64,000 nucleotides of DNA. It comes from Sinohyriopsis cumingii. Its lineage: Eukaryota > Mollusca > Bivalvia > Unionida > Unionidae. The notes beneath the pieces were generated by a model. It was not told where the DNA came from. It did not search any database and worked only from the letters and a program-made list of their open reading frames with translations. A program made the translations under genes and the position numbers. Shown here piece after piece: positions 37,596-50,441 of this stretch. The stretch covers positions 130,030,016 to 130,094,015 of the forward strand of contig CM068829.1 in NCBI GenBank assembly GCA_028554795.2. The letters are read 5' to 3'. Numbering within the stretch: the stretch's first letter is position 1; each line of letters opens with the position of its first letter.

Positions 37596-39195
37596 ATGCA
37601 TGCAGGTACATGAGTGGTACACAAGATACAGCACATGCATGCAGGTATGTGAGTGGTACACAAGACACAGCACGTGCATGCAGGTATGTGAGTGGTACAC
37701 AAGACACAGCACATGCATGCAGGTATGTGAGTGGTGCCAAAGACACAGCATGTGCATGCAGGTATCTGAGTGATGCACAAGACACAGCACATGCATGCAG
37801 GTATCTGAGTGGTGCACAAGACACAGCACATGCTCACAGGTACATGAGTGGTACACAAGACACAGCACGTTCATGCAGGTACGCGAGTGGTACACAAGAC
37901 ACAGCACATGCATGCAGGTACATGAGTGGTACACAAGATACAGCACATGCATGCAGGTACATGAGTGGTGCACAAGACAGCATGTGCATGCAGGTATGGG
38001 AGTGGTGCACAAGACACAGCACATGCATGCAGGTATGTGAGTGGTACACAAGACACAGCAGGTGCATGCAGGTATGTGAGTGGTACACAAGACACAGCAC
38101 ATGCATGCAGGTACATGAGTGGTGCACAAGATACAGCACATGCATGCAGGTATAGGAGTGGTGCACAAGACACAGCACATGCATGCAGGTATGGGAGTGG
38201 TGCACAAGACACAGCACATGCATGCAGGTATGTGAGTGGTACACAAGACACAGCACATGCATGCAGGTATAGGAGTGGTGCACAAGACACAGCACATGCA
38301 TGCAGGTATGGGAGTGGTGCACAAGACACAGCACATGCATGCAGGTACATGAGTGGTGCACAAGACACAGCACATGCATGCAGGTATGTGAGTGGTGCCA
38401 AAGACACAGCATGTGCATGCAGGTATCTGAGTGATGCACAAGACACAGCACATGCATGCAGGTATCTGAGTGGTGCACAAGACACAGCACATGCTCACAG
38501 GTACATGAGTGGTACACAAGACACAGCACGTTCATGCAGGTACGCAAGTGGTACACAAGACACAGCACATGCATGCAGGTACATGAGTGGTGCACAAGAT
38601 ACAGCACATGCATGCAGGTATAGGAGTGGTGCACAAGACACAGCACATGCATGCAGGTATGGGAGTGGTGCACAAGACACAGCACATGCATGCAGGTATG
38701 TGAGTGGTACACAAGACACAGCAGGTGCATGCAGGTATGTGAGTGGTACACAAGACACAGCACATGCATGCAGGTACATGAGTGGTGCACAAGATACAGC
38801 ACATGCATGCAGGTATGGGAGTGGTGCACAAGACACAGCACATGCATGCAGGTATGTGAGTGGTACAAAAGACACAGCACATGCATGCAGGTATAGGAGT
38901 GGTGCACAAGACACAGCACATGCATGCAGGTATGGGAGTGGTGCACAAGACACAGCACATGCATGCAGGTACATGAGTGGTGCACAAGACAGCACATGCA
39001 TGCAGGTATAGGAGTGGTGCACAAGACACAGCACATGCATGCAGGTATGGGAGTGGTGCACAAGACACAGCACATGCATGCAGGTACATGAGTGGTGCAC
39101 AAGACACAGCACGTGCATGCAGGTACATGAGTGGTGCACAAGACACAGCACGTGCATGCAGGTATGGGAGTGGTGCACAAGACACGGCACATGGC
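37596..39195. repeat. 39-bp-unit minisatellite, ~41 units
   Basis: Tandem units of catgcaggtatgggagtggt + gcacaagacacagcacatg. Variation is concentrated at gta[c/t][a/g][t/g]gag and at gt[a/g]c. 39 is a multiple of 3 and no frame is stop-rich, so long artefactual ORFs run on both strands (CRYVSGTQDTAHA-type on +, PACMCCVLCTTHI-type on -). A 661-bp block (gtggtgccaaagacacagca onward) at 37731 recurs at 38392, so the array also has higher-order structure. Two units lack an AC (37 bp). Confidence 0.95.
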
Positions 39196-39376
39196 ACAAG
39201 TGATGACAGAAAAATTAGCACAGTGGTTATTTCTTCATTGTTAATGAGGTTAAAAGGAAGGTGTAAAACCAAGTTGACATATAGCAAGCATCACCTGTAG
39301 AGTATTTAAACAATGTGGAATATCACTAATAATTGTAATAGTTAAAGACCTATCTAATTCCTCAAATGTTTATTGT

Positions 39377-39730
39377 GACAGGACTGTATTTCTATGTGGA
39401 ACATATGTATTTATTCATGTGACAGGGACTGTATTTCTATGTGGAACAGATGTATTTATTCATGTGACAGGGACTATTTCTATGTGGAACAGATGTATTT
39501 ATTCATGTGACAGGGACTATTTCTATGTGGAACAGATGTATTTATTCATGTGACAGGGACTATTTCTATGTGGAACAGATGTATTTATTCATGTGACAGG
39601 GACTATTTCTATGTGGAACAGATGTATTTATTCATGTGACAGGGACTATTTCTATGTGGAACAGATGTATTTATTCATGTGACAGGGACTATTTCTATGT
39701 TGAACAGATGTATTTATTCATGTGACAGGA
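39377..39730. repeat. 43-bp-unit minisatellite, ~8 units
   Basis: Units of gacagggactatttctatg + tggaacagatgtatttattcatgt. The first two units carry an extra GT (gggactgtatttc) and are 44-45 bases; the rest are 43. Later units are almost identical, pointing to recent expansion from the 3' side. Confidence 0.95.
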
Positions 39731-40459
39731 TGTGATTTTCAGAAGGATTAGTTCAATTAGTTTTTCATTAAACACATGTATTAAAAAAATTCTTAATTTT
39801 GCCCATTATTGCAAACAAACACTGATGCCCTCATATACGTCTCCTTCTTTTTCATCACACAAGTTCTTTAAAAAAATAATAAATTTTTCTCAACTGCAAA
39901 ATCCACACTAAACTGAAAACTTCTCAAAACTGAACAATTTTAGAGGGTCAAATGGGTTTTCAGTTTTGAAGGGTGCCACCATACATAGACACATACACGA
40001 ATGAAACTATGTGAATGAACTCTGACATTATTTTTCTCTACAAAGTATAACACTGATAAAAACTTGACAACATGGTATATTAGTCTAATAGTACATCAAA
40101 CAGATTATTATTATTATTATTATTGCCATATTCCCAGACAGTATTTGTTTTTTTGGGATTCAAAAAATGTTCTGATGTCTGGAGGGGTGGGTGGGTCAGG
40201 TCAGTGCATGCAAGCAATAAAAGTGACATCTTCCAATTGAGAATAAGCCATCGTTTCACAAAAGCCTACAGAAAATGATAGCAAATTCAACTGTGAATAA
40301 AAGAAAATATCTTGCTTCTTCTTTAAAATCCATTGGATGGTAATTAATTAGACACAGTCTTTGCTGCTCTTAAAAGAATGGGTTTGAAGGTAATGCCAGT
40401 GTCATAGTGTTCATCCTTGCACTCACTAGAAACTGGATGGTACAATTGTTCTGGATTCT

Positions 40460-40502
40460 TTGAGCAAAGGACTATATTGAATAAGGGCCATTTTCTGCCC
40501 CC
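40460..40502 (+). repeat. Short dispersed repeat
   Basis: gcaaaggactatattgaata plus agggccattttctgccccc matches, in opposite orientation, 45100-45147 (gggggcagaaaacggccctt ...). Probably a fragment of an interspersed element. Confidence 0.6.
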
Positions 40503-42909
40503 CCTCTCCAAATGTCCTTATATGATGTATACTGCACATATGAGATGGTTAACATTTACTTCTGACATCAGTTTTGTGTTCACGTGTCCATTGCCAAGGT
40601 CACTGGTTGTTGAAACATCATCAATAAAGACATAAAAAGTAGTAATCTTTTTCATTTATTTCTCAATGATACCACTTTACCATGAGCTATTCACTCGAAT
40701 TAAAATTTGCAATAAGCATGTTTAAAATTTTGGGGTTATAAAGCTTTACAAATAAAGTTTAGTTTCTAAAACTATTCCAAAATAATGCATCGTAGACAAT
40801 ACTATAATATCAAACTTATACATCAACTGAAAACTCTTGAATACATTGACAAAAAAGATATTTAATCATAAAATATAAAACTGTTCCTAAATAAAATATT
40901 GTTTATTATTACTGAATGATGTTTAATATTATTTAATTATTTAAACGACTGTTTGAATTATTGAATGGTATGATTGTAAAGGAGGCATTAACAGGGGCCT
41001 GTAAATTCGCTTCTTTGCCAAATATATGGGTTTGTTACCTTCACTGGAAATGAGAAGTGTTCATTATGTATTTATGTACTTTTATTGTTATATTTTCATG
41101 GCTATATAACACACACACACTACTGTGTTTCAATCTCCAGAAAGAAAAAAATATAAATAGTCTTCCACACCCCTTCAGGTAGCCTATAGTCAAACTATAA
41201 TCTATTTATAAACTACATCTTCATCTGTAAAGATATAATATGGACATTAATAAGAAAGAAGAAAAACCACTTTTAATGAACTTCTGAAAAATGTGAAATA
41301 TGTTTTAGAAGTAATGGCATTGGAGAATACAGGAAAGAAACAGTCATAGGTATTGTACTCTCTAGACCTTCTGCATCTATTTTTAAACCAGCATGAGAAT
41401 ACTGTATTACAATGACTGCATTTGTGTGTGAAATGAGAGGATGTACACGTTTATAAAGAATATATACCTATCATGAGCAAATGGCAACACAATCATTTTA
41501 TTATTAATTTTGCAAATGCCATTTACCAACACTTATAGTCTGCAAAGATGGTGATTTACATTGTACAAGATTCAGGGATTTACAGAATGAATGAAACTTC
41601 CAAGGAATTTTTGGAAACAAGTTTGCAAATAAACTTGGATGAAAAATGAGTCAAAGGAAGTATTTTTGTACGTTTTTATTGTTTAAAATAACTATATAAA
41701 ACTATACTCTCTCTCTCTCTCCTATATGCACATATATATTGAATTCTTTGTACAGACTCGAAACTTGGGCCCTAGATGGGGGCAATGAAGAAATTCAAAA
41801 ATGTATAGAAAAATTTGAACGAATAAAATAATATTATGTGAATATCTCTTCATATGTACCATTAAAGTAAAGCTATTCACATTATTAAATTGACTTTTAT
41901 AATCTGACAGAGGTTTAGAAGGCAAATTTTGTGCATTCATATTTTAAGTACTGTACACTATACATGTTCACTATTGTAGGCCGACATGCATGCAAAAATC
42001 AAGGGAATATCTCACCATAATGTTTTTTAAATAACTGGAGGTTTGGAGAAGTGTTAAAATGAAAATCTATGTAGTTACAGCAAGAGATGACGAAGCATCT
42101 GATAACTTGGTGGTAGCCAAAACCAAAACTAATCACAAATCTTGATGACTGTATCATCCCCACTCATCTACCCACAACATGACCCGGGGGTGATACACTT
42201 CTGCTGTCTGTATAGTTGATTTGAGCAACTGTTACTGTAATTGCCATTTTTTTGTGTATTTAACCTCTGACCCCTCTTAGAGAAAATGGGAGGTGACCAG
42301 ACAGAACTTGTCATGACTGCACAGTGATCAAAGTGAGGATAAAAAGCATTTTTATAAAAAAAACTATTCAGGCCAACATGGACTTAAAATGTAAAAATAT
42401 TAATGAGTATGTCTTAAAAATATAATTTTTGTTTTCATTTGAATGTGGTACATTAAGCACACTAAGCACATGCTTAAGGCACCAGCTCAACAGGGGCACC
42501 AGAAAAAAGTAAATATTTTTGCTGATGATAAAATTGAATGAATTATATATGACCATTTTGATCTGCATGAAGGACTAAGTTGATTTGGAATGGTGGCAAC
42601 ACTGGTATTTTCCAACTTTTTTTTAGCTTTTGATATTTTTAATTTTATTTTCACATTTTGTAGTGGGGGTGGGGTACTATAATATTTTCAATGATGAGTG
42701 CTATGGAAACTCCGAAAGCCTTAATCTGGCAATTGTTACGTAGTATCATTCTCTCTTTCTCAATATCACACAAATAATATGCCATGATAACAGAAACATC
42801 ATGATATGGATGACAATTCAAATTATATAAACTTATCATTTGTCATATAAACATAAAAGGAGCCAGATGAAAGTAGTGGTCACAAGGTAGAAAAAAACAA
42901 CTCCTCATT

Positions 42910-43353
42910 TCATTCCCCATTCTCATATTCACATTCTGGAATAGATGATGCAACCTTAGGATGACTAGTTAGTGATGCGTTCTTTGTCAACTCATCATTT
43001 ACCCATCTTTTGCAGCCAAGAAATCATAGGAAACTAGATACATGGGCACAACACCCAACAACCCAAATACCAACCTCGCAGGTACAATACCATCCTTTGA
43101 TGGAGTCTGTGGAATATTTCCACTTCTTTTGGATCCACAGCAAATGAATTTTATTTTTGGAGTGGCGAGACTGCATTTTTACATGCAACAGATCTGGAAA
43201 ATCCATGCATGCCATAACCTCATAGTGCCCCTCCTCTGTGAGATGCTCATTTGTACACTTTGGAGCCTGTTTGACTTGATAAATGCCCATAGTCATGTCA
43301 CACAGGTAATCAACTGATATCCTGGGGAATTCATTCAGTTTCCAGTGAATGTA
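42910..43353 (-). pseudogene. SWIM zinc-finger relic of transposon-type protein
   Basis: Minus strand, open from about 43353. FPRISVDYLCDMTMGIYQVK, then EHL.EEGHYEV, then QSRHSKNKIHLLWI, then the SWIM finger WYCTCEVGIWVVGCCAHV (C-x-C-x9-C-x-H). A TGA interrupts directly after, and coding-like sequence continues in the same frame to a stop at 42910. The block order matches a widely copied family of SWIM-domain, transposon-derived proteins in marine invertebrates. The catalytic N-terminal part is missing. I call it a relic, not a host gene. Confidence 0.7.
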
Positions 43354-44518
43354 TCTGTCTTAAAGTACAATTTGTGATTATTCAGCAAGTTGTTCACTTG
43401 AACCAGGATTTGAACCTTATTCAGTTACAGGAATTGATCCATTCTGGCAGCCATATTTAGTCTACAATGATACACAGAGCCTGCGACTTCCACCCAGTCA
43501 GTTCTTGTAGGGATGGAGCCAGAAACAGATTTTATGAACAGTATTTAAAAACAATCAACTTGGCTCATTATGTCATAATTCTTGTTTTATATCATAAATT
43601 CTTGTGCCATCCATTATGACATATGACATCCCAAATTTGTTTTATTTCAGAATTATTTTGGTCTAAATATATTGTATGCTTGATATGTTTTATGTTCAGT
43701 TAGATCCACCCCATGTTTGTTTCCCCTAGAAAAAAATAGGTAGGTGGGCATTCTTTTAGTATTATTATTAATGCTGTTATTATTATTATTAGTAGGAGTA
43801 GTAGTTTTAATAGTAGTAGTAGTCATAGTAATGGTACTTATATTCAAACAGGATGTCCTCTGAATAAAATATTTTCATCTGTACATGTTATTATGTTTAT
43901 GATTTTCTGTTGTTATCATCAGTAAGTGTATAAAGTTATGTGGTAAACATTTAATGAAATAAAGGAAATATGCCATTGCAATAAATATGCAGTATTTAGA
44001 CAAATAAATTGAACAAACTTGTTTTTGTTTATTTTTAATTTTGCTGGTTGAGGGGTAGGAATAATACCAATATCCTTTTCAATTAACAAGCCATAAATCA
44101 ATTCAGTTACTTTTGCTTCCATCCCGACCATGGGTCATGTTTCCCACTGTTTGTAAAAAAAAATGTGTAATTTGTCATTTCAGTAATTGCTAGAAAAATC
44201 ACTGATTTCAAAGGCAAGTTAAAACTGATATGCGAGTCCAAAACCAGTTTTTCTTGATGTGGAGCAGTGATTAGGAAAATGTGATAAAAAATTAAGTCTT
44301 ACAAAATTTAGCATAAACAAACATGTATAAAAAGTTATACTACATAATTATGGAATAATAATTGCTTCACAACACTGGTTCCACTACAATCATTTTCTGA
44401 TGCAAAGATATTTGGCCACTCTCCTCTAGTTTCCTTTTAGATGAATACCATACCTATAAAATGTTACACTTTAGGACATAAAAATAAAATGATTTACAAA
44501 TGATTGAGGTCCATATAC

Positions 44519-44605
44519 AGTCCTACCCGTTTATGTCGACATCCTCGGGCCTGAGGAAATATTGTCGACATAGGTGGATGTTGAGATAAGTGGGGGGGGG
44601 GAGTC
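44519..44605. repeat. Possible transposon terminus (pogo-like end)
   Basis: cagtcctacccgtttatgtc ... tgaggaaatattgtcgacat followed by aggtggatgttgagataagtgg has paired tgtcgaca motifs, in the style of pogo/Tigger terminal regions. The matching opposite end was not found, so this is a solo end or fragment. Confidence 0.35.
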
Positions 44606-45099
44606 TGAAAAAGGATACAAGTTAAATTCGTCAGTAAGGGGTGAATTGTCATCAGTGAGTAGCATTTACACTTTGAGAAAACAAACAATGGAAATTTTGA
44701 GTACATGAAGACAAAACCAGTGTGAAATACACTTGTATATTGACCAATTACATTTGGTTACCTTTGTATAATAAAATCCACAATAAAATATTGCACTGGT
44801 CACATGTCGGCATTAGTCAGTCTGTTCCCATCTTACTGAGGCTACCAAGGGGATGGGGCTATTCACAGGGAAATGAAAACCTGTCATCAAGTTGGTTTAA
44901 ACAGTACATGTGTTTAGTTACAGAGGTCATCGTGAAAAGTTTTGTGCTCAATTTCCCAAACCAGCCCCCTATTCAATGGTCTCCTTTTGGTATGAAAAAT
45001 AAATTTATAAGCATATTTTATGCAGAAGGGTGTGATTTGTATATTGCATATTGAGATAGATAGTCATGAAAATTACAAGTAATTATTTTCCCCAATAAA

Positions 45100-45147
45100 A
45101 ACGGGGGCAGAAAACGGCCCTTATTAAATCTAGTCCTTTGGCCAGAG
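45100..45147 (-). repeat. Short dispersed repeat
   Basis: Inverse of 40460-40502: on -, ccaaaggactagatttaata followed by agggccgttttctgccccc. Confidence 0.6.
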
Positions 45148-46358
45148 CTGAGTGATCCATGTTAGCTATGGTGCAAGTACTTAATTAGGTTTCAGTGGAA
45201 GCAAAGAATCAACATAGCATTTGATAGACTCTTTTCATGCTTGAACAGAACAGGGTTTATCAGATTTATGATAATTACACTGACACTGAATTAAAAACTA
45301 AAATATGAATTTCACTTTAATGTTTTATTTGGTATTTCTTATTGTGTTGCCATCAGTAGGCATTTCCAACATATTCCTTGATCAATATTTTGTTCGAAAA
45401 AATGCTATTAACTGAGAAAATATTATATAAAATGTATTAATTTTTCTTATTAAAATTAGCAAATTTGATGATGCTGATTCAAACTTTTCATGCATTACCC
45501 GCCATTCACAGTGATAAGACAAGCAAGATAACAGTTCATTTACATAATCAAGATCTGTCACGATAATAAAATTAGCACACAAAATATTAAAAGCCTATTT
45601 TGCTTCATCAATGTGAGTCAATGGTGCATCACATAACCTAGAAATAAATACAATCAGTTAAAAAAAAACTTTGTCAGCTTGAGATACCCTGTTAAAATGT
45701 CAGCCGTTTTAGCTCCCATATCTCTTGAAGGTTTAAGTAAAACTTCATAAAATGATGCAAATGTTCACTCATGGTGATTGCATTGTGAAGCTGCCAGATG
45801 GCCCCAAGAAAATATCCCATTCATATTATTTATTTTTATGATCATCAGCCCTGGTCAGTTGTGTCCATTGCGGCTCCAGGACTATTACTGCTCCGGTAGT
45901 TACGCATACTGCTCTGAAATGCAGGACAGAAAAAGATCAGTGAGTTTACAGAATCCAAAAGAATAACAACTCTGCTAGAAAATGCCACCCTGCTGGATAT
46001 CTTTTATTAACTATTTGAGGAGGCATTAAGAGTAATAAAAACACTCTGTAAAGTGGCTCAATGGAAATATAACCATATTTACAAGGATATATTTGTTGGA
46101 GCACTCAGCTGTTCTGGACTTTAGAATCCAATGGATTTCTATGCATGTGGAAGAGAAAACCACCTGAACAGGTTACCCTCGGGATCTGCAGCTGCAGGGG
46201 CTCAACAGACTACACAACCTTTCCCTCAGTATGACAACTTCACTACAACTGTTGCGAAGGCCACCAAGTTGGCCAATTTTTTCTGTTCAAGTTGATAATT
46301 TTTTTCTCTGGTCATTGTGTATATTGCATTTGCATCTACCTATATTTCTCATAAATAA

Positions 46359-46420
46359 ATAAATAAATACATACATACATACATACATACATCATACATA
46401 CATACATACATACATACATT
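46359..46420. repeat. (ATAA)n/(ATAC)n microsatellite
   Basis: A short ATAA run passes into about twelve ATAC units with one break. Confidence 0.95.
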
Positions 46421-46598
46421 ACACTAAACATGCAAAAATAAGCAGTGATGTATACCAATAATTAGTCTATTTGTTAAATTTATTTTCATACATGGCTTGA
46501 TATGGAACTATGCTTCATTTAGAGTAAAACTATCAGGAGACAACAGCACAACTCAGAATTAATGTAGAAAATGTTAATTAAATCTTAAATGATACTTT

Positions 46599-46704
46599 GT
46601 TTTACAATTAAATGTTCATTTGTATTTATTTGTAGTTGTGTCCCTTTTCCTGTTTTACAATTAAATGTTCATATGTAGTTATTAATAGTTGTGTCCCTTT
46701 TCTG
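46599..46704. repeat. 53-bp tandem duplication
   Basis: gttttacaattaaatgttca at 46599 and 46652. Both end in gttgtgtccctttt, with a few substitutions between copies. Confidence 0.9.
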
Positions 46705-47323
46705 ATGATAGTTTTTTCCTCACATTAACAAGACACATGTAACGTTACAATACATGTACATTACGTACTGTATTTTTGAGAATGGTAGTTTGAATAGGGA
46801 AACTCTTCAAGGTAGGCTTACTCTCAGTTTCAAATTTCTAGAGTGTACATACACACACAAACATATACACAAACATAATACACTCGAAGTAGAATGTAAT
46901 CATGACTAAGTGGAATTATAAATGTATAAATCAACTAAGTTAATGAATATAGCTTGGATATATCTCATGCAGTTTTTCTTATATAACTGAATCATCTACA
47001 ATGATGATGACACAATTTAGAACAACACATTCAGCAAGAAGTCAAAATGCGAACATTGTTCATAGTTAGGCTGTTGAACTCTTGAGAAACAGACTTTAAG
47101 GTACAAATAAAATATATTTCTCTTGGAAAGTAAATGACACAAAAATTTCATACAGGAAAGTATGACAGGTCAAAATACATGCAAGTAATTTTTTCTGATG
47201 TCAATTTTTATTTACATGCCTACTTCCTGTTCACCAAACATTTTAAGTAACTTGTGAGATGCCTTTAGTAGATAAAAGATTGAGGCTACAGATTTTTCAG
47301 ACACCAGTAGTCCATAACTACCA

Positions 47324-47370
47324 TATCTGTATGGGTGGTGTTGACTAAGCCAACACCACCCATACAGATA
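47324..47370. repeat. Perfect 20-bp inverted repeat (hairpin)
   Basis: tatctgtatgggtggtgttg, a 7-base loop actaagc, then the exact reverse complement. It is isolated from the SINE that follows at 47.64 kb. It could be a fold-back end of a small transposon, a recent inverted duplication or a structured RNA. No surrounding gene explains it. Confidence 0.9.
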
Positions 47371-47639
47371 GGTCCAACTATCTGGTTCAAAGGATCTGCT
47401 AGAAATGGTGGAAATATTTTTTCCGCTTTCTTATCAAACTTTGGCAAAGCAATTCTTTCATTATATTACATGAGATCAGCACTCTGAAGAGGACTAAGAA
47501 GTATACGCTTCTGGACTTCAACAATGATGTTTCCAGAATAAGGACTGGAGATTTTTCCTGGTGTAAACAAGGATATGTAGATCCTGCTGCACAGCTTGCA
47601 TGTTTTTGACACTGTGACTAGATGGGACATGCAAACATT

Positions 47640-47885
47640 ACATTAGTCTGGTTTTGTGGAAATAATCCCATTTATCAGCATAGGCTATACATGGCAGCAA
47701 GTATATTTTGGTGGAGGAAGAACCCCGGAAAACCCCAGAAACAGCCACTGACCTGCAGGGAGCTAGTGGCAAGCTGTCTCATTATTCCCATGTTGGCTGA
47801 GCAGAGATTTGAACCTATGTGGACAGAGGTGAAATGTCAGTGATCTGTGAAGACAAATGCCTTAGTCTACTTGGTCACCTACCAA
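47640..47885 (-). mobile_element. SINE family A, diverged copy
   Basis: Contains ataggctatacatggcagca, ggaggaagaaccccggaaaa, ccagaaacagccactgacct and gatttgaacctatgtggaca, the family A core and box B region reversed. The tail is eroded. The head ends near taggtgaccaagtagac. Confidence 0.85.
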
Positions 47886-48392
47886 CAAAAAAAAGTACAA
47901 CACAAATGTTGACAGTGTACGAATGTGCTAAATGTGATGTACATGTGTGCTCACCAGTAAATTTGAAGGAATGCCCTATATACATGTGGCAACCCATGCA
48001 GTATACAAAATAAAGGCCATTTAGGATGAAACTTTATTTAAAAAATCTTCTTACAAGCATCAGCTATCAAGTGTATTCAGATGTATGAACATACAATTAC
48101 ACAGTTTATACTTTTATCAAGTGTCAATGAAATCAGACACTTCACTCCTAGTGCACCCAAACTTAGAAGACAAGAGACAGACTTTTTCATACATTATATG
48201 GGATTTCAATGTATGAGTGAGAGCTGGTACATTAAAATAATTATATTTTTAATGAATACTTACATTAATTGATCACTTTAAATGAAGAAAATGAATCAAG
48301 TATCTTTATATATTCTGGAATTGCTTCGTTTTACCATGGCAACCAATGTTCTTAACACTTGTTCTTTAAATGTTCATTGAAAGTACATGTAT

Positions 48393-48599
48393 TTACATAT
48401 TGAAATTTACTATATTATATTTAATATTATTATTTGAATCACTTCTGACCATCAGGAAATCAACAGGTGAGGCAGGGTGTGCAATGTATACTTTATCAGT
48501 ATTGAGTGGGTATATTGCATAAACCTTTTTGTGACACTTCAACATAGAAGAACACCCCCAATTGCTTAAAACTTTCATATCTGATGAGGGCTGTTCCAT
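48393..48599 (-). pseudogene. Coding-like fragment resembling a vertnin/OTU-like segment
   Basis: Open minus-strand stretch of 68 codons. KKVYAIYPLNTDKVYI, preceded by NWGCSSMLK, resembles the strand-helix 'W..La..L...IySIYP' segment of vertnin/OTU-like proteins. No splice context or continuation was found. It is a weak call: either a relic of a repeat-borne gene or chance. Confidence 0.25.
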
Positions 48600-49532
48600 T
48601 TAAACACATATGGTATCCAGGGAAGACAATTTAAAAAAAAATACATACGCCAGGTACTTCGATTTCACTGAGTTCATATTAAAATGATAAGAAAATTCTA
48701 AATGGGTGAGCACTCCTCTTCAAAAGTGCCTTCCCTGTGTCCCATGTAGGTTTCAATGGAGCAGCTCTTATTTTAATACTGATAACATTGTTTAAATTTA
48801 AAACATTTTTTTTCTGAAAGCTTTATGAAACCATCTAGTATGAAACAATACATTTTAAATTTATCTGCCATATTTGTTGCCATGGCAACAGACAAGTACA
48901 AACTGCTACACTCCATTGTTGCAAAGAAAATCAAGCTTGTTGCTTTAAAAATCTAATATGTATGTTTCTTTAAGCCGTTAAGAAAACAAGAATGTGAAAT
49001 ATTCTTTACTAATTTCATTATAGCAATTAGTGCCTCTGCTAAACTTCCTAAGGAAATTAGGCATACAGTGACTGGAATAACTGTGGAAAGGGTTAACGTA
49101 TATTACATACATAAACAAGACTCTCAGTTATTCAAACTTCTATTATCCAAGTATTATTACCTAGTATTATGGAATCTATTTATCCAGTCATGGCTAAATT
49201 TGTTCTTTGTTTAGATTTTTTTTACATCTAATAACAGAACATCAATAATTTGAGTACATCCCCATAACTTAGGTGTGCAAATTCCTCTAATTCTATTACA
49301 ATCACAATGCATTATCACAGGTGTGAAAACTTCATGAGTGGCTTGTTTGATTTCTTGAACTGTGACACCTGTTGGTCCAAAACTGCTGAAAAGTAAGTTA
49401 TGTTTATTGTTGGGTGCTTATCCAATAATTGATAACCCAGTTATTAATTCAATACCTGGCAGTAACTTTTATGTAAAGTAGGTTTGATACAAGAAATTCA
49501 TGTGCATTTTTTAAACATGGAAGTCACTTCGC

Positions 49533-49964
49533 TTACATTACATTTCTCTTTATCACCAAACAATCAAAACAAAGTGGAATGGGGTGCCGAAATGTATAGA
49601 AACCAAATACAATGCCATCTTTAAAAATAGAACAGGGTCTGAAAAGCAAAGTCCAGATCACCAAGCAGTACAACATTACAGCAAGTATGCTAATTATGCA
49701 AGGAAAGACAATTCCAACAGAATATGTGCAAAACAAACTGTGCTTACAAGATTTTTTAAGTGTGTTGTTTAAAATAAAGGAAAACAGTTGAACTGAAGCG
49801 AACATTTCATGAAAAACAAAGAAAAATATAAAGTGACCCACTGTCTCATCAGATCTAAAATTTGTTCCATGTGGATCATTTTCATGCGTATTGAAATAAT
49901 GATTATGATAATTTTCTCTTTTTGTTTTTGTCTTTGTTTTCTGCTGTGCCAGTGAAATGGCTTC
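49533..49964 (-). CDS. Candidate terminal exon of POLR1D (uncertain)
   Basis: AG at 49966-49965 (tattcttactaggtatctag) opens a 144-codon frame without stops in phase 0, which is what the exon ending at 51137 needs. It starts EAISLAQQKTKTKTKRENY, then becomes Phe/Cys-rich with a hydrophobic segment (IVFPCIISILAVMLYCLVIW). RPAC2 proteins normally end within about 20 residues of this junction and have no membrane segment. The open frame may therefore be partly chance, with the true last exon elsewhere or a shorter form used. Confidence 0.25.
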   Translation of the reverse strand, partial: EAISLAQQKTKTKTKRENYHNHYFNTHENDPHGTNFRSDETVGHFIFFFVFHEMFASVQLFSFILNNTLKKSCKHSLFCTYSVGIVFPCIISILAVMLYCLVIWTLLFRPCSIFKDGIVFGFYTFRHPIPLCFDCLVIKRNVM

Positions 49965-50072
49965 CTAGATACCTAGTAAGAATACAGAATACAAGAATAA
50001 CTGAAACAGTACTTCGTTTTATTTCTGTGGACTGATGTACATTGCACATTCTTGACCGTCTGGTACTAGTGT

Positions 50073-50174
50073 GTGCGTGTCCGTTCGTGCATGCCTGTCC
50101 ATACATGTGTGTGTGTCTGTGCATATGTATGCATGTATGTGTGTGTGTGTTGTATGCATGTGTGTGTGTGTGTA
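50073..50174. repeat. (TG)n-rich microsatellite
   Basis: Imperfect TG and TATG runs. Confidence 0.9.
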
Positions 50175-50229
50175 CACATTAAGGCAGCTGGTCCGGGTGG
50201 ATATCAAACTCATCACACCAACCGAACTG

Positions 50230-50441
50230 CTGTTGCTCCCCATATTTTGAAAAAAAGTACATATTCATATAAATTAATATTTATCTGATTTTACACTTGT
50301 CGCTAATCTATATATATGTTTTACACCTGTTCCTGCTGTTGCTCCCCATATTTTGAAAAAAAGTACATATTCATATAAATTAATATTTATCTGATTTTAC
50401 ACTTGTCGCTAATCTATATATATGTTTTGCACCTGTTCCTA
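50230..50441. repeat. 106-bp tandem duplication
   Basis: ctgttgctccccatattttg at 50230 and 50336. The copies differ at one or two bases, so the duplication is recent. Confidence 0.95.

Noticed and set aside
37834-39192. 452-codon minus-strand frame rich in Cys and His
   Set aside because: Artefact of the 39-bp minisatellite. All frames on both strands are similarly open and there is no unique sequence or splice context.
49903-50243. His/Thr-rich minus-strand frames
   Set aside because: They come from the (TG)n microsatellite.
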